A stretch of 35,261 bases of DNA. Source: JBHAEC01 sp041855385. GTDB taxonomy: Bacteria; Bacillota; Negativicutes; Veillonellales; Veillonellaceae. A program made the translations under genes and the position numbers. The stretch is taken from contig JBHAEC010000041.1 in the NCBI GenBank assembly GCA_041855385.1, positions 1-35,261 of the forward strand, read 5' to 3'. The first letter of the stretch is position 1. Every line of letters begins with the position of its first letter. The notes under the pieces are model-generated. The model saw nothing but the letters and a program-made list of their open reading frames with translations. It searched no databases and was not told where the DNA came from. Positions 9,001 through 14,842 of the stretch are shown one piece after another.

Positions 9001-10934
9001 ATCAGGCTGCCCTTGGATCCCACGGTAACAGCCGCTTTGTGGCTCTCATCGGCCACTACCACACTGGCCCCCACACTAAAGTACTGACTCATCTTGTTGG
9101 CAAAGTTCGTCTTGTTGGCTGCGGCCGAATCCGAATCCCCTAGAGAACTGAGCTTGTCAACTAGCTTGTGGGGCATGATATTCATGATTCCATCTACTAC
9201 AGAATCCTTAATTCCACCGGCACTTTCGATAATCAATTTTCCGGTCTTGGTAGAACCAAAATTCCGCTCGTTGGGATCCTTCGGTTTCTGTTTGCCGCTT
9301 CCGATACCATTCTCGGCCCGTACGATATTCTTGTTAAGCTGATTGTCGGCCTTGACCGTCAGGTCCCCCTGCGACTGGACGGAGCCCTTAATATCAATAG
9401 TAGCACTACTGTCATAGCTGACGATGCTGACCGCCGTGGAAAGAACAGAGGCATCCGGCGCACTGACCTTGGCCGCGCTGGAGACCATATTCGCGGACTG
9501 CGCTCCGATGGCCGCTTTGCCTTTGCTCGTCAGTCTGGCTTTCTCACCGATACCGACAGACGCCGTACTCGTCCCATCCACTACGGCCACAGCCATATAG
9601 GCCAGGTTGGCCTGCGCATGTTCCTCATCTTCCTTTTTGCCCTCGTTATCGACTTTTGTGGCCGTCTCTGCATTGACTTCCATCCGGGTGTTGGCCACGG
9701 CTTTGGCCGTCAGATCTTTCTCAGCTCTAACTTTACCGTTCATCTCCACGTTTGCCGTATTCTTGCCATCAGCAAAGGCCACCGCGGCTGCCGGGATTTT
9801 ATTGGTCAGGGTGGTCCCGCTCTTTTCCTTCTCCGTCGCCGCACCGAGCACAGCGCTAAGCGTGCTCTTTGCCTCAGCCGTTACAGACTGTGCTTCTATC
9901 TCCGCCGTATCCTTGACCGTAACCTTGGCGTTGCTGCTCATTACTGCACCGTCACCGTCAAGCGCAGCGCCTAGCTTTCCCGTGATCTTTCCCTTGCCGA
10001 AGTTGACGAGCTTCTCCGAGATACCCGTATCCTTAAATGTAGCCGAAGACGTGGCCACCATCGTCACATCACCGGCAGCTTGGAGCGTGCCGCCAACGGT
10101 GACACTGGCATCTGCCTTGCCACCGCGGTCCGTATCGATGGAAACGGCTTCCAGGACGATATCCCCTTTGGCATCCTTGGACATTTTCAGGTTGTTGCCG
10201 GTAATTCCGGACTGAACGCCTTCCATGTTGACAAGTCTGGAGAAGTCCCTCTCCCCTGTCCGGATAGCAGCGCCACTGTTGGTATCCCCAACAGTCACCT
10301 TCTGACCGGCCCGGAGCATGACTCCGTCCACCGCATTGATGGTTCCTTCCATGGTAATGGTACCGCTTTTGTTAAGAGCCACTTCCGCCGGACTAGTGAC
10401 TACCTGTTGAAGCAAAGCCGCATCGGGCGCAGACTGGTTCAGTTTGTCAAAATCCGACTGATTGGGCGTTAGAACCGTGAGGCTGCCGGCGTTAATGACC
10501 CCACCCTTGCTGACTGCCATGCCCTGGCTGCTCAGGAAGAACAGATTGCCGCCGATCTGGTTGTTCTTAATGGCGTTGACGGTGCCACCAATATCGATTG
10601 TACTACCCACCAGGTTCACCAGGGTATCCGCATAAACCGTTTTTCCTTCCTGGTTGAAATACATATTGGCAATGTTTTCGGCACCTAGCTTGTAGTCTTT
10701 AAAGCGATTGACGCCGACCTTGTTATCACTAGTTATCTTCTGTGCATAGATATTGAACACCTGGTCGCTGGGCGTATAGGCTTTCCCATCCCCATCGGTA
10801 ATACTACTCGCCGCCATGACCACAAGGGGGTTGACAAAAAAGCCCATGGCCGTCACACCGGCCAAGACGCGCCGGGTTAGATATTTATCACTCAAGCGTT
10901 CTTTTTTTCTATAAAACTGCCGTAAGTAGCTCAT
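1..10934 (-). CDS. Giant two-partner-secretion filamentous adhesin (TpsA, LktA/FHA type), 3' end outside window
   Basis: A single open frame runs from ATG at 10934 to the left edge, about 3,644 codons, with no stop seen. AAAGGAG lies 7 bases before the ATG. Residues 1-42 form an extended signal peptide: a basic N-region, then a hydrophobic stretch (LAGVTAMGFFVNPLVVMA). Residues 43-160 resemble the TPS secretion domain of leukotoxin LktA-type adhesins (NQIGGNLFF, GGVINAGSLTVLTP). The rest is Gly/Ala/Ser/Thr/Val-rich with alternating hydrophobics, as expected for a long right-handed beta-helix, interrupted by helical blocks near 8430-8800 and 640-830. I saw no cysteine in the stretches I translated, usual for TpsA proteins. 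The family is exported by Sec and then by a dedicated TpsB to the surface, for adhesion or toxicity. TpsB lies 18 bases upstream. Composition is richer in G+C than the neighbours. Family assignment is firm; the ligand is unknown. Confidence 0.9.
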   Translation of the reverse strand, partial: MSYLRQFYRKKERLSDKYLTRRVLAGVTAMGFFVNPLVVMAASSITDGDGKAYTPSDQVFNIYAQKITSDNKVGVNRFKDYKLGAENIANMYFNQEGKTVYADTLVNLVGSTIDIGGTVNAIKNNQIGGNLFFLSSQGMAVSKGGVINAGSLTVLTPNQSDFDKLNQSAPDAALLQQVVTSPAEVALNKSGTITMEGTINAVDGVMLRAGQKVTVGDTNSGAAIRTGERDFSRLVNMEGVQSGITGNNLKMSKDAKGDIVLEAVSIDTDRGGKADASVTVGGTLQAAGDVTMVATSSATFKDTGISEKLVNFGKGKITGKLGAALDGDGAVMSSNAKVTVKDTAEIEAQSVTAEAKSTLSAVLGAATEKEKSGTTLTNKIPAAAVAFADGKNTANVEMNGKVRAEKDLTAKAVANTRMEVNAETATKVDNEGKKEDEEHAQANLAYMAVAVVDGTSTASVGIGEKARLTSKGKAAIGAQSANMVSSAAKVSAPDASVLSTAVSIVSYDSSATIDIKGSVQSQGDLTVKADNQLNKNIVRAENGIGSGKQKPKDPNERNFGSTKTGKLIIESAGGIKDSVVDGIMNIMPHKLVDKLSSLGDSDSAAANKTNFANKMSQYFSVGASVVVADESHKAAVTVGSKGSLISNGGKANVLSNAEIHNTVISSSGQANNQNQNTNTKVMTDVGFAYSNIENKAAIITEGTASRDQVKGKAVALDARAKTHFNIRKMIADVPAYLEQLEKDLETLGKDFKELKNLKDKFEEVKKYQTSIADSDDSKFVQLIGSIGDALNTMDTALDVIGEDISNIGSDSVTAAIDAMKLINSIKAFTSPESYTTYYVRTQNVDKEKGAQGNGNDGSTLGLAGSINLASLTDRASVIVGKESRLTATDGDVSTNAETLTETVSFTGNAGKYFTPNSAANVGMGASVAVQDISGDSLVLIGKDAVLTGKNIEVATENTMNQVGVIYAAGTAGTAGISGMVNLMNGESNSVVSVDDEATLTADKGVTIGSINKSTITGVTGGGTLGDDGTTASVGVGLTLINYDINNIAMVADNGHDASTAEETIAEGDSDSEKIAKKAANKRARGTALAKKLAGSENTKAGTKTAAGEAVAGITAKNIEVIADTSGTINSVAIEAAVNKGDGGNDGNDGNDGSPGAFDGIKNAVGKVSGGLDAISSSIKGKIAGKIDKVDNYIYGKLGGKDGTTTTDVANLGMQVTDGTSPETPQKLGDQNAETSSKTSVHVAGAGSVALNFLDGQTAVLTDGAKLTLRDTGKDAEDNTATAVNVAAEDSLFAGSWAGSGAVNWMKAGQLKGSESGTNVSIGGAAAVNVIDRDVASILKDTSVSGSSALNNKAIKSGSEVAAGLGLSIAKGSGSDTNVAVSAAVSYNETDSDIHALLLDDTVTGGTVTNEAYNKDLQVTGGLSTSITAGGNGGASVGGTVTISDIRNDLQSTIQGGTYTKVGDVNVDAATNTKQISASAAVAVSTQQKSPSFAGAVNYSKVSNTSEARIDNAEISSTGKVTVAANDTNKSSNSYEKYVQDRGIDTTGATGADDKVEETSNGSTANGGSLMVNVAASVGASKDTAGVGAAVNISDIDNVMKSRISGSTITANAVSGHADTSSKLISVAAGVGASSKFGGAGSVSWDTLHNDNTVTVEKSTIHTGTLSGSAANTAKIINVAGQVSAGKAGVGLAMAYNGMENTTGVYANGLKLRGRTDGSETNLTLSADNQARIIAIGAGVSAGSSAAVNGSIAINRGANNTEAVVGNTAEASTLTHVKKASVTADDKTQNITVVGSITGSGTAAVGGGVAYSDIGGSKNGSENARQKVRAEINHSVITTAEGSSLAAKASDTAKMTTVAVAAGGAGNTAVQGAAAASLINKQVHAGINDTDIDKDMANKASVSVTADNASKIISNATVAAGSGSVAVGAGVAVNRINQSTEASVTGGTHKVAREVIEATGTPDILATGIGGGAAGTAAIAGSFGVNIIDNDVTAKISKATISSSGNLGVIARSDETISNYAGAISGSGTAAIGLASTVNTISGDTQAVVEESSVTAAGSSGSDSDAIETKTIDQGLISELLDSSSFEVAALKEGRRTEQKKGLVVDSSSTHSISSVLASAGGSGVVAVAGTVNVNHVGGSTRATVSGSDINKNLADLSKADVSVHADDAANSAGLVVNLTGSGTASVGASADTNLMDRVTEASVTGTSSTRKNTANAHDFMVESRSRQAMSNFDATIAFGVGGAAVAGTSSVDKLESTTKASLVHMDVSYTGQAKVTADHTDQTYLGNASAGVAAIGGGVGLVTGIVKENSVVTVNVDGSSLQSNETNSKSTIQAANTSKLLTAVTSAGVGVLGVGAAGTVSVNNMAQQVTTAVSGSTLKAGSLDVSAKNTVDASTNGGSLAGGFGGAGMSVAVNTFNDKVNTVIDSGSQFTATQGNLTVQSEEERNLDQIVANASLGVAGVGANIMVTNVNKAVDNQDVLNKIKEANSSVPDYSDNVKGLFKAEQGTLKNNSQRNGSGGAEDADSGVHVKVDGSALTAAGKIQVRARESNDAAMNGGSVTVGGASLNGAVGLLHVKHATDITLDGATLSGGDVTVEALEQDKQDGTVLRVVQGSGGTYALGAAYGKALTSGMTKVVANESNITGKTITLSAKDTSTTKANAYGLTAGMIAAGAIVSQGENTSNTSVAISGSILEGTGDSARVTVESEKANSLTANAYGGAVGIASGQGVVAKVKENGVSFISIQKGEKDSALKGKDLTVKANTKPAVSAVAGSLSAALLGTATASVATAETTGTVSVAVGDGTKLYGDAVSIAANTETQQEKKNTEASVKGVSAAGLGSAVVNVATARTNIDAAVTLGKAEYKAAHGTALTVRAVNTTQTAADARGITVGGLFASGTNLAYTESGEENDANMAIVSMKGDGAQLKSMGVYANGTSHSLTTADGSGGGLISGDLAGAVDNKTYTGSRVDMTGSWQVAGDTSLEAAQMDHMDLNADATKAAIVGASATKADNTADGSANVVLKDSRIISGGALTAKADSKANVGQNQKYAVEGSGYGGIAVQGAKLNNTVKRTAGVDVSGAALTSIGNQTMAAESGGQIHAAGYIKAAGAGAATWVDVDNTLTSQNTISTDGETSLRTDTSDGDITLSTSDDWNVTVKGVADTQGGAAGGASSNVKNTLQRTNQVDVQGKIYSLNDINLYAGKDAGGVMDKLDLQVEAEAYNKTALSVAVPKFKDTLTQSNQVVIGKGAEVSSVRHINAYADEADKHLREQSVKYTWYHSDANENFTSTSVGKKSDNINDKTNNYVQVDGKVTAGAQNKQKIVIGGSGQIVVLDKDELAAVKAVIGQENAVQRPTIEASNGIDTSQITYASIDYGNALMTRYYELAKLIGQYGDSKDLTALKGYQDEQTRIYNELKDLGLLSQAIGEDGKLYLVPVSGLTVDTITLPDIVASGGNITVETGSLKGAGTLKAQGSPEVTVENHTNLYLKVGDVKAVNPGGEIHYNGQSLAKDAATVISNANQDKTATVNLTVGTDAATSAGGTVTIKSDYGTAAIKANIDEVDANNNKTGKKVDVEVVPKADIEINGNVEAENGVVTVENKNYSILLQGEGSRMAEVNGKEIHLTAGKSVSQGFTQGIVNIGGNPEE
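3470..6900 (-). repeat. Degenerate beta-helix repeat array inside the giant adhesin
   Basis: The adhesin repeats a loose module: a start like SVTADD/SVTADN, a stretch ending GSGTAAVG or similar, then VAVNxI and a short polar linker. Examples on the minus strand lie near 5610-5490 (SVTADDKTQN, GSGTAAVGGGVAYSDI), 5405-5290, 5220-5130 (GSVAVGAGVAVNRI), 4920-4805 (GSGTAAIGLASTVNTI) and 4460-4350 (GSGTASVGASADTNL). Spacing is irregular, roughly 200-330 bases. The copies differ at DNA level, so this is a structural protein repeat rather than a recent tandem duplication. The boundaries given are approximate. Confidence 0.6.
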
Positions 10935-10952
10935 AAGGTGTCTCCTTTGTGG

Positions 10953-12629
10953 TTAAAATGTCGCGTTGAAGGAAAAATGGATCCGTGTCCGCCCTTGTTC
11001 TTCGTCGTTGATGCTACGAATCAGGGGTAAAGCCAAGGCGACGTTGGCGTAAGCATGTTCGCCGACTTCGCTCTTGAGCCCCAATCCGGTGCCAACGAGG
11101 CTGCGGTCTCCATAGGCGCTGCTGCCCCAGATACGACCGCCATCGAAGAATATATAGGCACTGGTCTTTTTATTTTTCGTAATAGGGACGGCATATTCGG
11201 CACTGGCCAAGAAGCCGCCGTCGCCGCCAATGAGGCTTTCTTTATAGCCCCGCACGCTGTATACGCCACCGAGGTAGAACATTTCTGCCGACGGCAGATA
11301 CTGCGTATTCGAAAGCTGTCCATCCATGCGCAGGGTCCATGACTGTCCATGAGGAAAGTGTTTCCGATAGAGTGTATTAAGTTCATATTTCCCATAATTG
11401 CGGGTTTTATCAGAAATATTTGTATAGTGGCCGAAGCGATAGCCATGTTTCTGATAGAAAATTGTCGTCCTTCCGTAATTGATCTGGTCATAATAGAGGT
11501 GGAACGTGCTTAACCGGTCATTGACCCAAGGCATGCCCATGAAAGATGTCTGCGAATGCTGGTAATTGTAGTTGAAGCCGACTTCGGATTTCAACGTCTC
11601 TGTCGTTCGGACCGGCCGGGTGACGAAGAAACCATACGCATAGGAATGGCCGCGCACGTTGAGCGCTTCTAGAGGCCCATCGGTGGTGTGGACGCTGTTG
11701 GTACTGTAGCTGAGGCCGGCTTTGGCTCCGTGGTGATTGATGGGCGCCGTATAGGAGGAGGCAAAGGACTTAGTGCCTTCGGAAAAGACGGTGCTCAAGA
11801 AGAGGCTGTCCCGATTGCCTAGGAGGCTGCGGTCCTGCCAGTACATGCCGCCGCGGTAGAGTCCACTGGTCTTATAGCCGGCATTGTCGGCAAAGAGTCC
11901 AAAGACTTCTTTCTGAGGCTCCCGGACGCTGATAACGTAATCCGTTGTCCCCGTCTGTTCGCCGGCCTTGAGGGATAAGTGGAGTTGGACGTCATTGGTG
12001 CTGTTAAAACGCAGGAGCTGCTTATTCAAATCGTGCAAATTGGCCAGCTGGCCTTGAGGCAATGTCAGGCGGTGGATAATGTAGTCTTTGCACGTCGACG
12101 CATTGCCTTCTACCCGAACCTGTCCCGTCTTACCTTCAATGAGGTCAATGCGAACGATGCCGCCACGGATGGTCTGGGGTGGCAGAAAAGCCCGACAAGT
12201 CACATATCCATCTTTGGTATAGCTCTCATTAAACTCGTTTACTAGGGTGTACAAATCGTCGAGGGTCACAGTTTTCCCGATGTAGGGCGAAACAATCCGT
12301 TTGATTTCGTCTTGCGAAAAGACCTGTGACGGCGATACCAGGACATCTTTCAAGACAAAGCTAACGGTCTCGCCTTGCTGGCCATCTCCCGGCACCCTGT
12401 TTTCCGTCCCTTTGGTTGGCCGTTCTTCAGCCAGGCGCTGCTGCATGAGCTGGTATTCCAAATACTGCAACGTGTGCTGCAACTGGACGCCAGAATCATG
12501 ATAACCACGATATCCTGAACCATTCGGCGGAGGTGGGGAGGTTTCTTCGCCTTGAACCGGATATAAACCGGTTCCACAAAACGCCACAACGACAGTCAGT
12601 AAATATCGGATGGATGAGGACTTTTTCAT
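10953..12629 (-). CDS. Two-partner-secretion outer-membrane transporter (TpsB, FhaC/ShlB family)
   Basis: 558 aa, normal for TpsB. Residues 1-27 are a signal peptide. Residues 47-70 can form the N-terminal plug helix (GVQLQHTLQYLEYQL), after a proline-rich linker. Residues 88-238 match two POTRA domains, and from about 240 to the end there is a 16-strand-type beta-barrel pattern. The family hallmarks are visible: VRGY in SVRGYKE, the F-x-D-x-G motif in FFDGGRIW, and a C-terminal aromatic (FNATF) as used for Bam-dependent insertion. The role is to move the adjacent adhesin across the outer membrane. I chose ATG at 12629 (MKKSSS) because AGAAGG sits just before it; an in-frame GTG at 12638 lies inside that signal. 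Odd point: Cys145 and Cys180, one in each POTRA region, could form a disulfide. The gene is first in a two-gene operon with the adhesin. Confidence 0.93.
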   Translation of the reverse strand: MKKSSSIRYLLTVVVAFCGTGLYPVQGEETSPPPPNGSGYRGYHDSGVQLQHTLQYLEYQLMQQRLAEERPTKGTENRVPGDGQQGETVSFVLKDVLVSPSQVFSQDEIKRIVSPYIGKTVTLDDLYTLVNEFNESYTKDGYVTCRAFLPPQTIRGGIVRIDLIEGKTGQVRVEGNASTCKDYIIHRLTLPQGQLANLHDLNKQLLRFNSTNDVQLHLSLKAGEQTGTTDYVISVREPQKEVFGLFADNAGYKTSGLYRGGMYWQDRSLLGNRDSLFLSTVFSEGTKSFASSYTAPINHHGAKAGLSYSTNSVHTTDGPLEALNVRGHSYAYGFFVTRPVRTTETLKSEVGFNYNYQHSQTSFMGMPWVNDRLSTFHLYYDQINYGRTTIFYQKHGYRFGHYTNISDKTRNYGKYELNTLYRKHFPHGQSWTLRMDGQLSNTQYLPSAEMFYLGGVYSVRGYKESLIGGDGGFLASAEYAVPITKNKKTSAYIFFDGGRIWGSSAYGDRSLVGTGLGLKSEVGEHAYANVALALPLIRSINDEEQGRTRIHFSFNATF

Positions 12630-12663
12630 TTTGTACACCTTCTTTTCCTGTAGTCTTGTTACG

Positions 12664-12679
12664 ATACAATTTGTTGTAT
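12664..12679. promoter_or_regulatory. Inverted repeat upstream of tpsB
   Basis: ATACAA and TTGTAT separated by TTTG, 35 bases before the tpsB start. Further upstream the minus strand offers only a weak promoter (TTGATA, 19-base spacer, TAGAAT). The repeat could be an operator or a small leader stem. Nothing shows which, and 6-bp arms can arise by chance. Confidence 0.25.
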
Positions 12680-12860
12680 TGCATTGTGAATGGATAATAG
12701 TCTTTTGACTTTATTCTATCCGTTCTAAGGAGGGGTATATCAAGATTTTTGTGTATTTAGATTAACCCATCGTATTTAGCGATGAGATTACCTACTCGAT
12801 CATCTATCAATAATTGGTTCCTGACGGCTGGCCACTTATGAACCATAGTCAAAAACTGTT

Positions 12861-13025
12861 CTACTTAGTGCTAAAAAATGTTCGTAGCGACACCATCGTA
12901 CCTGAAAACCTAACCCGTAGTTTTGCAACCACATGGATTTTTACCGGTACAGGAGTCTTCGGATATGATTTCATAATATTTTATTTTCGAGGTGTATCTT
13001 TGATTATGGTTCGTACAAAAATCAA
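12861..13025 (-). pseudogene. Possible frameshifted relic of a transposase N-terminus
   Basis: From TTG at 13025 the minus strand reads IFVRTIIKDTPRK and then a TAA. Shifting frame gives KYYEIISEDS, and shifting back gives VKIHVVAKL before a stop near 12861. Joined together these resemble the start of IS1634-like transposases, which often begin M-F-V-R-T, followed by a YYxIxES-type strand and a VVxxLGR-type segment. TTGACA and TATAGG (15 bases apart) and a GGAGGTG lie just upstream on the same strand, as if a promoter and ribosome site survived. This is a match from memory over short segments, so it is tentative. No terminal inverted repeats were found. Confidence 0.25.
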
Positions 13026-13248
13026 GCTTTGCGACTTTACACCTCCATCCTATAATAGGGCAAAATTCGTGTCAAGCAAATATCTTGCATTTTTGAAAAA
13101 CCTATGATATTAATAAGAAATTTCATCATTCCTTAGTTATGTGTAAGCAGTTTCCCTGCAATCCGGCCGTAAGTAAGACATGAATCGTGGCGTCTTACCC
13201 TTTTGGCGATTAACCATAGGGATGTTGAAGTAAATAGAAATCTTAAGC

Positions 13249-13300
13249 AAAACAATAAGCCACTCAAGAAGCGTTTTATTCTTGAGTGGCTTATTGTTTT
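13249..13300. terminator. Perfect long hairpin, probably a bidirectional terminator
   Basis: Arms 13249-13270 and 13279-13300 are perfect 22-bp complements around the 8-base loop GCGTTTTA. On the plus strand the right arm runs into TTTTT; on the minus strand it ends in TTGTTTTGC. It is AT-rich with a central GC patch (GCCACTC), fitting a factor-independent terminator. It lies 229 bases beyond the aminotransferase stop and could end that transcript and protect the tps operon from read-through. It could instead be a remnant of a mobile element end. Confidence 0.6.
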
Positions 13301-13528
13301 TCCTAATATGTCCCAATTCCCTTGCTGTTCTGTTGAAGTTAGAGGCATATACACAGTAACCGATGTTTTCCTGGGTCCCGGCATACGCTACCCATAATAA
13401 AAAGCATGACAAAGACCTTAGAGCCAAAAGTACAATGTTCTCTTTCGACCTGTTCATCCCTGTCATGCTCGCCTGTTAATATACTATATTTCCCTATCCC
13501 AAAAATAGAAATTAAAATTACAACCTGC

Positions 13529-14716
13529 TTATTTCACGTACGTTTCCAATACTTCTGCAATACGTTTTATCCCTACTTCTATCTTTTCTTCATCCGAGCA
13601 GGAATAGTTTAACCGCATATAATTTTCATTCCCTTCACTAACAAAAAACGCTCCGCCCGGCACAAACGCAACCTTTTTATCAATACAATCAAGCAATACT
13701 TCCCTTGCATTCACATGCTTAGGCAAAGTAACCCAGCAGAACAGTCCACCCTGTGGCCTTGTATAAGTAACTTCTTTTGGAAAATATTTATCCATCGCAT
13801 CAAGCATTGCCTTACAACGCTTTGCGTATACCTCGCTTACCTTTGCCACATGAGCATCAAGACTAAAGCTATTTATCCAATAGGATGCTACGCGCTGAGC
13901 GGAAGAAGCTGTAGCTAAATCCAATCCGGCTTTGATTAATTCACATTTATCAAGAATATCCTTGTTAGCCGCAATCCATCCTAGACGGAATCCGGGAGCA
14001 AAGGTCTTGGAGAATGTTCCTAATAAAAGCACAAGCCCCTTTGTATCCAAGGATTTTAAAGAAGGTAAAAATTCTCCGTCAAAACGAAGTTCCCCATATG
14101 GGTTATCTTCTATTACGGGAATTTCGAAAGTGTTGGCAATTTCCATAAAACGCTTTCTTCTTTCCAAAGACCAAGTTATTCCCATAGGATTTTGGAAGTC
14201 CGGGATAACATAAATCATACGAACTCGTTTATTATTTTTTAACACCTCTTCCAATTCTTCCAAAATCATGCCATTTTCATCGGTGGAAATCTCAACATAC
14301 TCAACTTCACTTAGATTAAATGCGGAAATAGCGCCTAAGTATGTCGGTTTCTCAACAACTATCACATCACCTTTATTGCAAAAAAGCCGTGCCACTAAGT
14401 CCAATCCTTGCTGAGATCCGTTAGTAACTAAAATCTCGTCAGCTTTTACATCCGTCTTAAGCTTACTATTCATGCGTTGTGCAATTTGCTCTCTCAACGG
14501 AGCATAGCCGTTAGTAACTCCATATTGTAATGCCTTTTGTCCTTCTGCATCAAGCATTTTAACAACCGATGCCTTTACCTCTTCCAAAGGAAACAGCTCC
14601 TCTGCAGGAAGCCCACCGGCAAAAGAAATTATATCCGGCTGTGCCGTTAGCTTCATAATTGCTCCTGTGTCAGAAGTTTTAATGTTGTTCACTCGATCCG
14701 AAAATTGAATTGCCAT
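13529..14716 (-). CDS. PLP-dependent aminotransferase, fold type I (2-aminoadipate/aromatic aminotransferase-like)
   Basis: 395 aa, full length for class I/II aminotransferases. The PLP lysine is Lys237 in GTFSKTFAPGFRLGW. NPMG (176-179) and D204-x-x-Y207 (EDNPYGELRF) are the usual cofactor contacts, and Arg in NYMRLNYS should bind the substrate carboxylate. The N-terminal FAGGLPAEELFP and the overall pattern match the LysN/2-aminoadipate and aromatic aminotransferase group, which also resembles the catalytic half of MocR regulators; no DNA-binding domain is attached here. The substrate cannot be fixed from sequence. It is a cytosolic enzyme of amino-acid metabolism. It lies alone between ribF and the gene-poor region, with its own likely promoter upstream. 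Confidence 0.88.
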   Translation of the reverse strand: MAIQFSDRVNNIKTSDTGAIMKLTAQPDIISFAGGLPAEELFPLEEVKASVVKMLDAEGQKALQYGVTNGYAPLREQIAQRMNSKLKTDVKADEILVTNGSQQGLDLVARLFCNKGDVIVVEKPTYLGAISAFNLSEVEYVEISTDENGMILEELEEVLKNNKRVRMIYVIPDFQNPMGITWSLERRKRFMEIANTFEIPVIEDNPYGELRFDGEFLPSLKSLDTKGLVLLLGTFSKTFAPGFRLGWIAANKDILDKCELIKAGLDLATASSAQRVASYWINSFSLDAHVAKVSEVYAKRCKAMLDAMDKYFPKEVTYTRPQGGLFCWVTLPKHVNAREVLLDCIDKKVAFVPGGAFFVSEGNENYMRLNYSCSDEEKIEVGIKRIAEVLETYVK

Positions 14717-14784
14717 AATTTGATCCCTTCCCTCTCTTTAACATGTCTCAATACTATCACTACTATACTTCTATTTTTTAATTT

Positions 14785-14812
14785 AATCTACCATGTATTC
14801 TTGTAATTACAA
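14785..14812 (-). promoter_or_regulatory. Possible promoter and palindromic operator of the aminotransferase gene
   Basis: A perfect 12-base palindrome TTGTAATTACAA occupies 14801-14812. Its first half (TTGTAA) could serve as a -35 element with TAGATT at 14785-14790 as -10, 16 bases apart on the minus strand. The start codon is about 70 bases downstream. A palindrome over the -35 is typical of a repressor site, but no regulator is visible nearby. Confidence 0.35.
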
Positions 14813-14842
14813 AATTTTTCTTCATGGAGTTCGCTTTTTTAG

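Larger units (their letters stand above)
12680..13528. other. Gene-poor, AT-rich stretch between tpsB and the aminotransferase
   Basis: About 850 bases with no convincing intact gene. It holds the possible transposase relic (12861-13025), the perfect hairpin at 13249-13300, and open frames on both strands (12814-13107 plus; 13137-13466 and 13133-13384 minus) whose translations I do not recognise. The two minus-strand frames overlap and span the hairpin, which argues against either being a real gene. Together with the composition change at tpsB, it looks like a boundary of rearranged or acquired DNA. Confidence 0.5.

Noticed and set aside
490..10472. Many long plus-strand open frames opposite the adhesin (for example 5952-6746 and 9168-9974)
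   Set aside because: They are antisense to one continuous coding frame; their translations are low-quality and lack start signals. High G+C and biased codons on the other strand create them.
12560..12629. Lipoprotein signal in the transporter (Cys18 in VVAFCGTG)
   Set aside because: Phe just before the Cys does not fit a lipobox; TpsB proteins have ordinary signal peptides.
12814..13107. Plus-strand open frame of 97 codons
   Set aside because: No recognisable protein, no good ribosome site, and it lies opposite the possible transposase relic.
13133..13466. Two overlapping minus-strand open frames
   Set aside because: Both run through the perfect hairpin and neither has recognisable content.
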